Assembly: GCA_034440635.1 (NCBI GenBank)
Contig: JAOTON010002099.1
Span: 62,001 to 126,000, forward strand
Source of the DNA: Lepas anatifera
Lineage: Eukaryota; Arthropoda; Thecostraca; Lepadidae
DNA: 64,000 nt
Direction: 5' to 3'
Below, in pieces: positions 12,301 to 22,300 of the stretch; positions within the stretch are counted from its first letter, which is position 1, and each line of letters begins with the position of its first letter. A model generated the notes under the pieces. The model saw nothing but the letters and a program-made list of their open reading frames with translations, made no database searches and was not told the origin of the DNA. Position numbers and translations under genes: made by a program.

Positions 12301-15300
12301 GAATCCTGGGCTATGCTACTCTGTTGCTGATGCCAATCCGATACGACTGAGTTTGCGCGAAATCTAAAATACCTATTTTTCGGAATATTAGAAATAAACC
12401 ACCCCAAGTGGCCTCGCACGCCGAGTCCAAAGAGTTTCTGCAGAACGCGATTGGATAGCAAAGGCGCCCCCCAAGAGATGATGGCGCCCCCTGGGGAGGA
12501 AGGCGCCCCCTCCAGAAAATCTTGCACCACTTCTCGAAAATGGAATCCGCCGTCTCTGCCATACACTCGTTATAGATGCATTCATGGAAATGTGATGGAT
12601 CTTCACCTGGTAATTGAGTGGCCCAGGCTTTTGTTGAACCTTTGGGAGGCGTTGGCGTTTGAGGTAAATAAGCAGTTATGAGTTCCATTGACCTGGGCCG
12701 AGCTCTGACTCCATACCTGGTTGATGATGAAGGTGTGTCCGTCCCAGGAGGAGACAATGATCTCGTCACTGCCGTCTGACGTGATGTCCATTTTCGTCAG
12801 GCCGAACAGCTGGTGGTGAAGCACCGTCGACCTGCCAGAAGCCAAGTCAGACAACTGTGAACCGCAGATGACATACGCCACGCTACGCAAGGGTTTTTCT
12901 AGCCGCAGCTCGGCAAATATACAGCACCGTGGCCGAGCGCTATGCGTAACGTAGAACGTCAATTTTCTGGAATACCGCAACGCACCATAGAGAAAATGCG
13001 TCGATATCTCTGTAACCAGGATTCGCAGTAAAATATCGTTGAAACATAATATGCTGACTTCTTGATTTTGTCGCAGCTTCAAGCCCTGTATACCCGGATT
13101 TACTTTATATCCTGTCGCCACATGTGTTTGACGAGGAGAGTCGAATGAACCGCACCAGATTAGCGTGTACCGGTAATCACCATTGGTGCGCTTTGCCCGA
13201 GTTTGTATCGATCTTCAGAAATCGCATCCCCATACTCGCCCCCAACGAAGAGCGTTTCCGAACTTGGTGCACACTGCAACATCTGAACCTGACAACTGGT
13301 TGCAGTCAGCGCCACCCCAGTGACGCCGGCGGTCAGAAGAGGCTCGTGCACTGGGCTCGTTCGAATGTTCGCGACGGGTACCTTTCCGTCGAGAGATGCG
13401 GTCTGCTCTAAAATAAGTTCGGCGCGCCATCGATAACTACATATTGAATGTTATAACACTGTCGAAACCCTTCGGCCCCCGACGAGTTTTCGCACATTTT
13501 TATTGCCATAATTATTCTTCCGAGCCATCGACAATACCTATCCACCGTAACCCCCCCCCCATATGGCGACCTTGGGATATCGCCTAGCCCTTCGTCCTAC
13601 GGGAACTCGATTTGATCTCACACAGCCGTTTACATATCAGGATAAAAATAGAAAAACAAAAAGAGGCAGCGTTCATATTGTAACGACGCAAATAACTGCA
13701 GTGTCCGAAAAATGATTTCTAACGCCCTTGAATGTTTCTTCTACATACTCTCGTATGTCAAATTAGTTAACTCAGACCATTGACCTTGACTGAAACCGAA
13801 AGGTTAAAGAGCAATGACCTAATTGAGCGTCATCCATGTGCAAGGGATTTATGCTAGCAGGATACACAATCGGTTGTACTATTACACGGCTAAAGGCTGT
13901 TTTAGGGCAGTGCACCCATTTCATCCTTCATATGGTCGTTGAAATTATGTGAACTTTGACTAATATCGAAAGCATAGCTGCTAGGTGGTCTTCAATCCAT
14001 AACTTCAATTATTTTATGAAATTGGACCGCACAGGGCTAAAAAAGGTCAGGCATCAGAAAATTGCCATGTTGAGTGCTAGACGTTTCGCTCAACGCATCA
14101 GACCAGAAAACCATATCATTTTCTCATTAATACGTTCTATGCACACGTTTAAATTAACGGTAACGTAACATACACATGGATTTTTTAGAGCCCTTCCTAA
14201 CTTGAGAAGTACCTAACCGATTTTATTGATCTAAACGGCGCAGCCTCATTCTAGGGAAGTAAAAAAAGTATATTTTCATTATTTAACATCATTAGCGACA
14301 CCATAGCTTAGATAAGTTCATCAAACTTATGTCTCGTTTTTTATATTCTTGGTATTATTTCAACACATTTTTACCCGCCTTTGAATACTTGGATCAGAAC
14401 ATAATATTTTTTTTACAATTTGTGACGTCATCAAAAGAGAACCTATATAACCCCGGCAGCTGATGCACCGAAAAACACCAACACCCACACGGCTGATCCG
14501 AGCATCGCGTGTAATGACCAGGCTGGCTACTAGGGCGCCACTCGCAGCACGTCAGCGTTGCATCAGCGTTACCATCGAAAATGTTCACTGAGTGACTGCG
14601 CGGCAGTGGAAGCGGCTTAGGATTCAGACCAATCAACCAATCAACTTGTTGCAAGCAGATGTAAAGGAATTCCTCCGGGGTTTGAATTAGGCCGTATTAG
14701 TTTAATTAATTAATTTAAGTTTAATTAATTTAATTTAAGTTTAATTAAATAATTAATATTAATTTAATTAGGCTTTAGTTTGTATTTTAAGGTGTGCGGA
14801 AATTGAATACGGAGGACTTTGGGCTAAATTAAATATATCAATCGTGGCCTCTCGGCAGACTGTAAAAAAAACTGATGCCTCAACTCAAAACCTTTCATGA
14901 AGGCGGGACGCTCCCATCAGCAGTCATTCGGTGGCCAGACAAAGTCCGGGCACAGACCCGCTGGACCCGACCGGGTCCAGCATCGGGCCCAGCGCACGCA
15001 CTAACTCTAATTTGCAGTCTCAGCAATGCAGCAGCGCTCACCAGACCACCTGCTTGTCGCGGACCTAGAGAAGGCAGCCGTCCAGAGTGCACATGGCGTA
15101 GGTGTGGGAGGAAGGCCGGTCGCTCAGGCCGCCCAGCACCTCGCAGGAGACGTTGGGACGCAGCTTCACCGGCTGACTGACGTCGTCAATGTCCACGCTG
15201 TGGCACTCCCTGACCGAGCAGGACGTCACGTCACAGACTTGGCACCGGACGCCGTCAAAACAACACCCCACTTCTCTCCGGCTATAAGCCTGCGCACTGG

Positions 15301-18300
15301 GGGTGGTGACAAACCAGGCAACATCTCAAACACGCCAGACGGCAATTCAGCGCGATTCAGGAAATCACCACAAAGAAGGTTGTGCGTTTAACGAGTTGAA
15401 CTCATCAACGGGAATTAATTGGTGAGCGGTGGGGTAAACGCACGATACGGCAGGAACACTAGCACAGTGCAGCAGTCGGTTGCGACCTCTCTCGTCGGCT
15501 GGTGGGGGGGGGGCGAGTGGAGCAGTGCGGGAGCTCTGACCTGCCATTGTCGTCCTTGGAGGAGCGGTACCTCAGTCGCACCACGGCGGCGCCGGGCTGC
15601 GACACCAGCACCGACGGACGCCCGTCGCTCTCCACGTTCAGCGAGATGTTGCCAATCTGGGCACGGACACAGCGCGTGACGGCCTACCACGTGACCCCAA
15701 GTCCTGCACACCGGCCACTCCCTGCAGTCATGAGGTGTAATGTATTCTCCCCAAAAATACATAAGGCATCGCCTGGCCTGATGACTTGTTCGTTTTGTCA
15801 TGTCAACATTGAATGCAACCGCCTTCAACCCACGATAGCTGGCTCATGCGTGAAAAGCTCAATGAAGCATGTCCTAAGCAGCTAGGGAATGGAAGAATAG
15901 AAGGTTGGTGCCAAAAAAGGCTATACTGAGGCTATACATCAGAAGCTTGCATAAAGGCGTTCGCGCCATACTAAATACTATTTATGTTGGCGCAGTGGGG
16001 GTGAAATGACCGACGCAATGGACGAGCCCTAAAACATCAAACATAATAGCTCGGCGCGGCAAACAATCTGTACCCACAAAGAGCTAGAAAAGTCAAACTG
16101 AAAATTAACTCTACACCAAGTATGTTGATGGGACACGAAATGACAGCAGGCCCTATTGCCATTTCGCGTCCCACCATGAGAGTGGGCTAAACTCAAGTAG
16201 TGCATAGGCGACAGAAGCTATTGTAACCGCCTGCTTTTTGCCTAGTACCTCCCGAATGATGCGATAAGACGCAGCCATTTCTACGACTGGTGATGAACAT
16301 ACCCGACCAAAACTTTCGTAAGCCATCTTTATGCTTTAGGTTTAACTGATGACAACCCTAAGCAAGCTTCATAATGACAAAAGTTTCTTACCGGGGGAAC
16401 ATTTTGTAAACAAACTGTAGCATAACATTCACACAACTAGGCTCTAATGACCCCAACATTGCCCTGTTCTTCACCCCTATAGCCGTCGAGCCTACACACG
16501 TGTGAGAATGACGTGTGGCAGAGTCCGGCGGCATCCCACCTGCTGCATGAGCTCGCACTTGCTGATGGCCCTGAGGGAGTCGTCGGCCCAGCGGTAGACG
16601 CGCACCACCCTGTCAGTTAGGGCCACCACCAGCTCCGTCTGGCCGTCCTGGTCCACGTCGTCCAGCAGAGCCGTCTGCCGGCGCGGCCGAGGCCCGTCAC
16701 ACCGTGCATGTGCCACCGTCACACCGACCTCTCACAGCAGACGACGTTGATCAAAGAAGACCATCGAATCTCACACACGGCAGTTAGACAACGACATTCA
16801 GCCGAAGACAAAATGTCGCAGCAGCATGGAGTGTCCCTTGGCATTCGCATTATACGTTGTTGGTGTCCGTGCTGATACACGCTGGGTCGTAACTTCACAG
16901 CCACTATACAACACACCATTGGCGGTTCCAGGAGCAGCTTTTGGAGGGGGCCATACCAAGGTTTGAGGAGGGGGGCTATATGGAGAAAAATCTCAAAACA
17001 GTATTTTCATAGAAAGATGGTCAAAATGTTGTCCTTCTTGGAGGGGGGCAAAAGATACTATTTTAGGATTTTGAAGGGGTCATGGCCCCTTTGCCCCACC
17101 CCCGCGGATCCAACGGTGCACCACACGCCGCCAGAAATAATCCACCTTTTTGCTTTGGCCATGTGACACAAAAAAAGTTCATCCAAAAAAGGCCTCCCAC
17201 CAATTTTGAACCTTAAATCGTGCGAAGAAAGCGAATGCCATTGTTCTACGGACTGTCCACATCGGACGGACTGCGACACACACACCTTGACGTTGGCGGG
17301 TATGCGCTGCGAGTGTTTCTGATTCAGTCCGGTGCCGTCCCAGTCCAGCAGGTGGACCAGCCCGTTGCCGCTGACGACGGCCAGCTGGAAGCCAGCACCG
17401 GGCACCAGGGGGCCGCAGCATACCGCCGTCACCATACCCAGACCGGTCAGGTGGCAGAGCGGCTGGGTCTGACGGGCGGGAGCACACGCTACCTATGGGA
17501 ACCGACACTGGCGGCCGCAGCATACCGCCGTCACCATGCCCAGACCGGTCAGGTGGCAGAGCGGCTGGGTCTGACGGGCGGGAGCACACGCTACCTATGG
17601 GAACCGACACCGGCGCCCGCAGCATACCGCCGTCACCATGCCCAGACCGGTCAGGTGGCAGAGCGGCTGGGTCTGACGTGCGGGAGCACACGCTACCTAT
17701 GGGAACCGACACCAGCGACGGGCACCACAACAAACACTGCCGTGCTTGACAAGTGGCAAATGCAAATCCTAACTTAGAGGAATGGTTGATGGAACTAGAT
17801 GGAACTTTTCGAGAGAAAAACCCGGCAGATCACCTTGTGAAACATTCTAGGGTAAAAACGAGTAAAAGTCGCAGGTACAACTAAAGCTCTACTCTCTAGA
17901 CATTAACCACTCAGGGAACATCATCACGCTGCGAGCAGTGCACATTTAGTTCTATACCTGTAAAAATAACCACCAACATGGTCAAGATCGTTTCACACGT
18001 GATTGAAATATACCTAGTTGTGAATCATATCCAAAAAGAAGTGAGCAATCCATAACACTGAACGCAATTTCGCATTTTGATCACAAAAACAGAAAGTTAT
18101 GCCAATACTTTTTCAAGCACAAAGTTAACCAGCTTAGAACCGATTGGTGACATGTACCGTCCATACCTGAAGACCCTTGAAGACGTACAGGTGACCGCTC
18201 TCGGTTCCGACCACCAGCTCCCGCTGACCGTCGCCGTCGACGTCAGCGACGATCATCGCAGACGGCGCCACGCCCCCCTCCACATCCATCTCCACATGGC

Positions 18301-18322
18301 CCACAAATGACACTGTCCGCAT
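3032..18322 (-). CDS. ITFG2: ITFG2-like KICSTOR beta-propeller protein, 7 coding exons, one in-frame stop
   Basis: Exons on the minus strand, in order: 18167-18322, 17286-17468, 16540-16674, 15541-15656, 15042-15281, 12717-12831, 3032-3397. They total 1,311 nt, or 437 codons with the stop; the human protein is close to 447 residues. All six introns are GT-AG and every junction is in phase, including a Trp codon split TG|G between exons 5 and 6. Recognisable segments are the MRTVSFVGHVEMD start, FG-GAP-like repeats (VADVDGDGQRELVVG, LDDVDQDGQTELVVA, MDITSDGSDEIIVSSWDG), IPANVK, LTDRVVRVYRW, LVSQPG, MCTLDG and FTAGLYGVCG...PCLVY. Known role: ITFG2 forms KICSTOR with KPTN, KICS2 and SZT2, which holds GATOR1 on lysosomes so that mTORC1 is restrained when amino acids are low. 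Oddity: codon 269 (15,065-15,067) is TAG, so as read the product would stop before the last third. It may be a real null or readthrough allele, or a base error. Gene identity is firm; intactness is uncertain. Confidence 0.9.
3398..3881. other. ITFG2 intron 6, proximal part
   Basis: First part of the 9.3-kb intron 6 (3,398-12,716). No gene or known repeat seen before the element starting near 3,882. Confidence 0.6.
3882..5405. mobile_element. Composite non-autonomous element with degenerate minisatellite
   Basis: Two related heads lie in tandem. At 3,882 and 4,421 the phrase CAGGGACGGCGGATTCC leads into a stretch with a hairpin-like 'gtggtgcagttgcaccac' and ends at 'ggcgcccccggccggtca'. After 4,100 comes about 1.3 kb of degenerate units of about 20-25 bp built on 'AGGCGCCCCCTGGATAGCA'. 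The reverse of the head, GGAATCCGCCGTCTCTG, occurs at 12,541-12,557 beside the same 'ggcgccccct' units, so this is a family. The right boundary near 5,405 is a guess. Long frames rich in RGAF and SRGA are only translations of the array. Confidence 0.6.
5406..5930. other. No gene seen
   Basis: Intronic DNA with no recognisable element. Confidence 0.5.
5931..6033 (-). repeat. Possible tRNA-derived SINE head
   Basis: On the minus strand there is a box-A-like run, TTGCTCGGTTGGTAGAGCG, at about 6,003-6,021. A weaker box-B-like GGTTCCCCTGA follows about 70 bp later. The spacing is too long for a working tRNA and no folded acceptor stem is evident. Confidence 0.35.
6389..6664 (+). mobile_element. 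GGCGGATCC-family short element, copy 2
   Basis: Starts CATAGGCAGATCCAGGATTG and ends CTGGATCCGCGTATG. It is flanked by GACGGATC (6,381-6,388) and GGCGGATC (6,665-6,672), an 8-bp duplication with one mismatch. This supports hAT-type insertion. The flank itself resembles the element's own terminus, so it may have landed in an older copy. Confidence 0.75.
6673..7660. other. No gene seen
   Basis: Intron 6 DNA. It opens with a half terminus (GGCGGATCTAGAATTTTAG) of the GGCGGATCC family; otherwise nothing is recognised. Confidence 0.5.
7690..9130 (+). pseudogene. Decayed LINE ORF2 with RT and RNase H remnants
   Basis: Pieces of one polyprotein lie in order but in different frames. RT motif A-like VAFDFAHAYDVVDHHLL is at 7,811-7,861, and the RT active-site box YMYADDTAAL is at about 8,082-8,110. 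The thumb region with LQLLGVTIDRLLHFGPH follows at about 8,310-8,360. An RNase H-like segment WVWTDGSV...GGAG comes near 8,955-9,010, followed by a frame reading FQAEMVAIQTA near 9,080-9,110. RT plus RNase H is typical of the I/R1/LOA-type non-LTR groups, so this is a different lineage from the two CR1/L2-like LINEs further right. Several frameshifts and stops make it inactive. No endonuclease part was recognised upstream. Confidence 0.75.
9131..10507. other. No gene seen
   Basis: Intron 6 DNA without recognisable coding or repeat structure, apart from scattered short frames. Confidence 0.5.
10508..10585 (-). repeat. tRNA-derived sequence (SINE head)
   Basis: On the minus strand, box A (TGGCGCAGTGG, about 10,570-10,580) and box B (GGGTCGAATCC, about 10,518-10,528) are about 50 bp apart, normal tRNA spacing. 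The two ends do not pair into a convincing acceptor stem, so a SINE head or pseudo-tRNA is likelier than a working tRNA gene. Confidence 0.5.
10586..12440. other. No gene seen; short cryptic repeat
   Basis: Mostly AT-rich intron. At 11,785-11,860 there is an irregular run of 'gcgtataac' phrases. Nothing coding is recognised. Confidence 0.5.
12448..12558 (-). mobile_element. Fragment of the CAGGGACGGCGGATTCC element
   Basis: Contains three 'ggcgccccct' units followed by 'cttgcaccacttct' and GGAATCCGCCGTCTCTG. It mirrors the head of the composite element at 3,882-5,405, on the opposite strand. Confidence 0.6.
12717..12831 (-). CDS. ITFG2: ITFG2 exon 6
   Basis: The acceptor is TTCTGGCAG before GTCGACGG; the donor is AACCAG before GTATGG. 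Its first base completes the split Trp codon from exon 5. It encodes STVLHHQLFGLTKMDITSDG then SDEIIVSSWDGHTFIINQ, a complete propeller blade with the FG-GAP-like acidic turn. In the family this block is among the best conserved. Confidence 0.92.
12832..15041. other. ITFG2 intron 5
   Basis: No gene seen inside. At 14,690-14,775 there is a low-complexity TTAATTAA/TTTAAT tract. Confidence 0.6.
15042..15281 (-). CDS. ITFG2: ITFG2 exon 5 with in-frame TAG
   Basis: The acceptor GGCTTATAG gives CCGGAGAGA, and its first base completes a Ser codon begun by exon 4. The donor is GTCTG before GTGAGC. Coding runs RREVGCCFDG ... RPNVSCEVLGG ... YAMCTLDGCLL, then TAG (15,065-15,067), then VRDKQVVW. The eight residues after the stop keep the family pattern (the human protein has ADKLLWS here) and the donor phase fits exon 6. 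The exon is therefore real, and the stop is a point change or a sequencing error. Confidence 0.82.
15541..15656 (-). CDS. ITFG2: ITFG2 exon 4
   Basis: The acceptor is CGTGCCCAG before ATTGGC; the donor is AATGGCAG before GTCAGAGC. It encodes IGNISLNVESDGRPSVLVSQ and then PGAAVVRLRYR, matching the family's LPELMVSQPG strand. It ends two bases into a codon, which fits exon 5. Confidence 0.82.
15657..16539. other. ITFG2 intron 3
   Basis: No repeat or gene recognised. Confidence 0.6.
16540..16674 (-). CDS. ITFG2: ITFG2 exon 3
   Basis: Exactly 45 codons, phase 0 at both ends; acceptor CGCCGGCAG, donor CAGCAG before GTGGGA. It encodes TALLDDVDQDGQTELVVALT then DRVVRVYRW, the most diagnostic ITFG2 segment (family pattern DxDGDGxxELVVGYTDRVVRxFRW). 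Confidence 0.93.
16920..17112 (+). repeat. Diverged GGCGGATCC-like element in ITFG2 intron 2
   Basis: Opens near TTGGCGGTTCCAGGAG and closes near CCCCCGCGGATCCAA, with a 'ggagggggg' interior seen twice. It is an old, diverged relative of the family. Confidence 0.4.
17286..17468 (-). CDS. ITFG2: ITFG2 exon 2
   Basis: 61 codons, phase 0. The acceptor is CGCCCGTCAG before ACCCAGCCG; the donor is GTCAAG before GTGTGTG. It encodes TQPLCHLTGLGMVTAVCCG, then LAVVSGNGLVHLLDWDG, then QRIPANVK. The acceptor and the first 50 exon bases are triplicated upstream (see the 102-bp repeat), so three equivalent 3' splice sites exist. Only the proximal one leads straight into the rest of the exon. Confidence 0.9.
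17419..17722. repeat. Three 102-bp tandem units spanning a splice acceptor
   Basis: Units start at 17,419, 17,521 and 17,623, each opening CATACCGCCGTCACCAT on the plus strand. On the minus strand each unit holds a pyrimidine stretch, the CGTCAG acceptor (CACGTCAG... in the distal unit) and the first 50 bases of ITFG2 exon 2. Predicted exon starts are 17,468, 17,570 and 17,672. If splicing used a distal acceptor and read on, it would hit TAG within the unit (CRFP then stop). Confidence 0.9.
18167..18322 (-). CDS. ITFG2: ITFG2 exon 1
   Basis: 52 codons from ATG at 18,322 to donor CTTCAG before GTATGG. The frame is open upstream to 18,364, but the start at MRTVSFVGHVEMD matches the family's MRSVSYVQRV start. 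It encodes the first FG-GAP-like blade, SAMIVADVDGDGQRELVVG. Confidence 0.9.
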
Positions 18323-18985
18323 CGCGGCTCTCTGTGTGACGTGCGGAGGCCAAATGGTCCACAAGCACGGTGAGGCTGGGGGAGCAGGTGGATGTAGTGT
18401 GTGTAGGTGACTTATGAAGTGTTGTCGACGTAAGCTATAAGCGATGGTTCTTTGAAGCGATTCTCAAAAAGCTGATTATCAAAGAACCGGGGAAAGACTA
18501 GCGCACGGCTCACAGGATTTAGGGGACTACGATTTCACGATTTTAAGTGTGCTAATATATATTTAAGTAGAAAGATATAGCTACTGAGTCACTGTGTTTT
18601 TCTGAACTTGTCTCGACAAAAAAATTACATTCCTCTGGTTCTTTAACACAATACTTCAACACATCTGATAAGAATCCGCGAAGAACGGCAAAGGCTGGGA
18701 TGCTGACAACAAAATACAAACACTGCGACTGGGATCAACACAGCCTCACAATACCATGGCAAGAAAACAGTCGACCAATCAATCTGATGATTCAGCCCAA
18801 TCGGTTTCTACTGCAGCTTATTTACCCAGATAATTTACCTAACGAGCTAAGTCGTCTTTAAGTACGCACTACAGCAATTTTGCTGATTACTGAGTCCCAC
18901 CCCTTTGCTGAGAGGTCTAATCACACTGCTCTTCATCCCGTCGGATCATACTTTAACTAGGACTAATGCGTCACTCTGCCGCAGC
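18323..18985. promoter_or_regulatory. Intergenic gap between IMMP2L and ITFG2
   Basis: 663 bp between the IMMP2L stop and the ITFG2 start codon on the same strand. It must hold the IMMP2L 3' end and the ITFG2 promoter and 5' UTR. No TATA box can be assigned with confidence. Confidence 0.4.
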
Positions 18986-19399
18986 TCAGCTGGACTTGGC
19001 TACGTTCAGTGGCCGCCTGCTGTCGGGTACCACCGGCTCCAGCCTCCTCCAGCGACTGGGCGGCCACACCACGTGAGAAGCGCGCGCGGTCACCAGTCCT
19101 ACCGCCACCGGCCCCAGCAGGTTGGAGTCGAGCGAACACTCATGCTTGTCGCCCTCCACCCAGCAGTGTCCGTCCGGCACTCGCACCACCGCCTGCTTGT
19201 AGCCCAACGTCTCCACCACGTCGCCCTCCAGGCCCACCACACGCTTGATCAGGTGCTGCTCCGGATCCTTGGGCGAGTAGAGCGAGTAGATGGCGCCGCG
19301 TGTCAAGTCGAAGTTGCGCACCGACCACCGGCTCAAGAAAACGTAGTCGCCGACATCGCCGTCCGGGTTGAGGGTCGGCTGCATCGAACAGCCCGTCAC
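18986..19399 (-). CDS. IMMP2L: IMMP2L exon 2 (catalytic domain)
   Basis: 137 codons plus stop. It carries both catalytic residues and the whole peptidase fold: GCSMQP, YVFLSRW, RGAIYSLYSPKDPEQ, IKRVVGLEGDVV, VRVPDGHCWVEGDKH and VWPPSRWRRLEPV. Plus-strand frames over the same bases are shadows. Confidence 0.93.
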   Translation of the reverse strand: MTGCSMQPTLNPDGDVGDYVFLSRWSVRNFDLTRGAIYSLYSPKDPEQHLIKRVVGLEGDVVETLGYKQAVVRVPDGHCWVEGDKHECSLDSNLLGPVAVGLVTARASHVVWPPSRWRRLEPVVPDSRRPLNVAKSS

Positions 19400-22300
19400 C
19401 TGAGCGCCACAGACGCGGTCTCTTATCCGCGCACCACACAATAGTCGGTCCACGATGTGACAAAAGAAAGTGTATTTTCACGTATATTACGCAAAATTAA
19501 ATATATGAAAGGGAGATACGCGAACAAATTTTTATTGGCTATATCAAAAGGTAACAAAAAGTTGTTTCAGAAGTCCTATTCTCATTTTTGCGAATTCGGC
19601 CTGCAAATGCCTTAAAATTGCTCTCAAAGTCAACATTTCTAGACGACTTTACCGGTACACCTCATATCGATGTTTATGACGTCCACATGGCTAAGGCTAT
19701 CAATTTCTCTAAGAATAGGCCATATCTATCCTAAACAGTGATGTAGAACTTTGGGCTACTCCAGAAAAAAATTACTTTAGAAAAACAACATTCCAAAACT
19801 CTTTTGAAACAGAAATATAGGGCTTAAAAGAAATCACAATTAACCAATCATAAGCCTAGGAATTCCCAAACCGGGGTCACGTGACCTATCTGACGCAAAA
19901 TTTTTGTCATCCTGGGGCGGAGGCAGAAAATGGCTCAAGACCCGAGGTACGAAACCGCTGAAGACTTGAGCAATTATGTTTTTTCCGTTTTTAGGGCAAA
20001 CTTATTTATTTTGGAATTTTTGAAAGCTTTTTAAATTCAAATACAAATACAGGAGGACAAACATTTGTATTATAAAAAAACACTATTTTTCATTTTTAAA
20101 TAGTTTTCGAAAAGTAAGTGATGGGTATGGGCATGGGCAAGTGATGGGCATTTTATCGAAATCGTTAACCTATTTCGATAATAAGTGAGTGGCCTCCCAA
20201 AATTTTGCCGAAGATACAAAAATAATTGATAGTTTCGTTATCAGGATTTTTCAAATAGCAAGAAACCACAATAATAATTTTTCGCGTATCTCCCTATAAT
20301 AACTATAGGCCATCGTCTGAGTGGTAACCATAAAATACAACATACACCAATCTAAAATAACACAAAGGACTTAAGAGAAAACTGGTAAATATCTATAGAA
20401 ATTTTTACTAAAAATCACAGGCCGAGAGTTGTTTTTACTGTGTCTCTCAGGTGTTACCTGAACATGTCTTTGAAGCATGCATCAACTAATTACTTTTTAA
20501 CTCTCTCACATAAACAGGCCTCCAGCCTCCTCTAAGCTCCTCCCAAAGTCGTAAAAAACTTTTCTTAAGTCTTCCGCCCCAAACAAAGCTTGAGAAGAGG
20601 ACGAATGTGTTGCCAGGAGACTTTCAGAAGATAAACTTTCTTGATTGTAAATAAAACTCTCGGCATGATATTCGGGGCAAATATGGATGTCAGCATCCAA
20701 CCAAATGATTTTCTGGGGGAACATTCCCTCGTTTCAGGGGCCCCTGTGCAAAAGAGTCGGCCATAGTACCAGGACACCCCACTGTGACGAGAAGTAGCCC
20801 TAATATATGAGAGTTGTCCCAAATGTGTTCCTGAGGTAGAATTGATGGCCCTGAACTGAGAGAGGTCATCATTGTCAGTGAAATTGGCCCTGTGCTGAGA
20901 TGGGTGCCCCCAGAAAAACTCATCTGTGCTACAAAATGTACCCTTTTGCTAAGAAATGTGTTTTGGTACAGGGAGAATTCCCTGTGCCAATACAGAAAAT
21001 GTGTTCTAGTGGTAAGAGAACCACCCAAGTACCAAAAGCAGTACCTCCATGACATAAAAAGTACTCAGGATTATGAGAAAAGCTCTGTATCTCGGTGATA
21101 GGAACTCCTGCAATGACAGATATTCTCTATGCTAAAACGGTCCTGCAGGGATAGTAGAGGTAGATAATGAAAAACCTCTTCATGGACTGAGAGTAGTACT
21201 TATTTCCCTGGTAACAGTGTTATCATCCAGATTATGAGGTTCTTCACTATGCCAGGAAGGATGTACATATGCTAAGATAACCTGGATCAGAAGTTCCAGA
21301 ACTAGGAAATGATCCTGTATGGCCAGATGGGTGCCCTCAGCTGGAGCAATTTCTGAGGGATGCAGCAGTAATGCTTAGCACAACAGCTTTCTATGCAGCT
21401 AAGCCAAGTCTAAATGCACCCCAGGATGTGGGAACAGGATGTCTGGGGGAGTGGAACCTTCACATCTTCAAAGTCTTTGACGTTTTCCAAAGACAATGTA
21501 TTTTAACATTTTAACCCACTGCCTCCCCAGGTAAGATCTGCCCTTGGGGCACGGTTCTAGCTACCCCAACAGTCTTTTCAAACCAACTGTAGTGTTAAAG
21601 CCATTCACATGTATTCATTCATCACAGACGCTCAAACAATTTTTCAATTGCACTGTTCAGGGACCTATTGTTTTTTCCATACTGACCCTCAGCAGATCTT
21701 CCAGTTGCCTTTTTGGACTAATTGCCATGTTCTGCACACTAACCCTCAAGCATATCCCCACTTCTGGAGGATCCTATAGATTAGCAGGATTCTCAAATTT
21801 TGCACTATAGGCCCTCATACTGGTCAAACTAGAATGCCCTTGATAAATACTTAGTGATGAAAATAGATCCAAACATGGTTATGAAAATTATTCAACATAC
21901 CATCATATGGTTGATGACTTCTTCACTCAAATACATTCATTATCAAAACAATGTCTAATATATTGGTACATTTTCTGACATGGTATATGTCTTGCCATGG
22001 CAATTCATGTATTGGTGTAGATAAAGAACAAGGTTGTTGGAAATGTTCTGGAGTAATCGCTCACTCCGACCTCAGCCCTGGCCGGGTGGGCGCCGGCTTT
22101 GCTCTGCGTTGAGGCGGTGACGCTCCCGGCATCGTCCCTGATGGCCGGAGGTAAACTTGGCATCGGCCCGCCAGCCTCTTCATGCCGCGGGAACTGCTGT
22201 TACGGCGCCCTCCTGACAGCCGCCTGGCCAGCGTACCGGAAGGCCGCAGGCGGCGGCAGTACGGCGCCGGGCCGCCCAACAGGACCACATGCCGCAGCAC

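Noticed and set aside
17179..17777. 185-codon repeat protein frames on both strands
   Set aside because: The repeats are the 102-bp DNA tandem units; the true coding frame is ITFG2 exon 2 on the minus strand.
18905..19444. 179-codon plus-strand frame
   Set aside because: Shadow of IMMP2L exon 2, which has clear catalytic motifs on the minus strand.
19386..19453. Earlier IMMP2L exon 2 start (IRDRVCGAQ) as coding
   Set aside because: Its phase does not join exon 1 well and it lengthens the DVVG-to-GCSM spacing; the GCGCTCAG acceptor gives exact family spacing.
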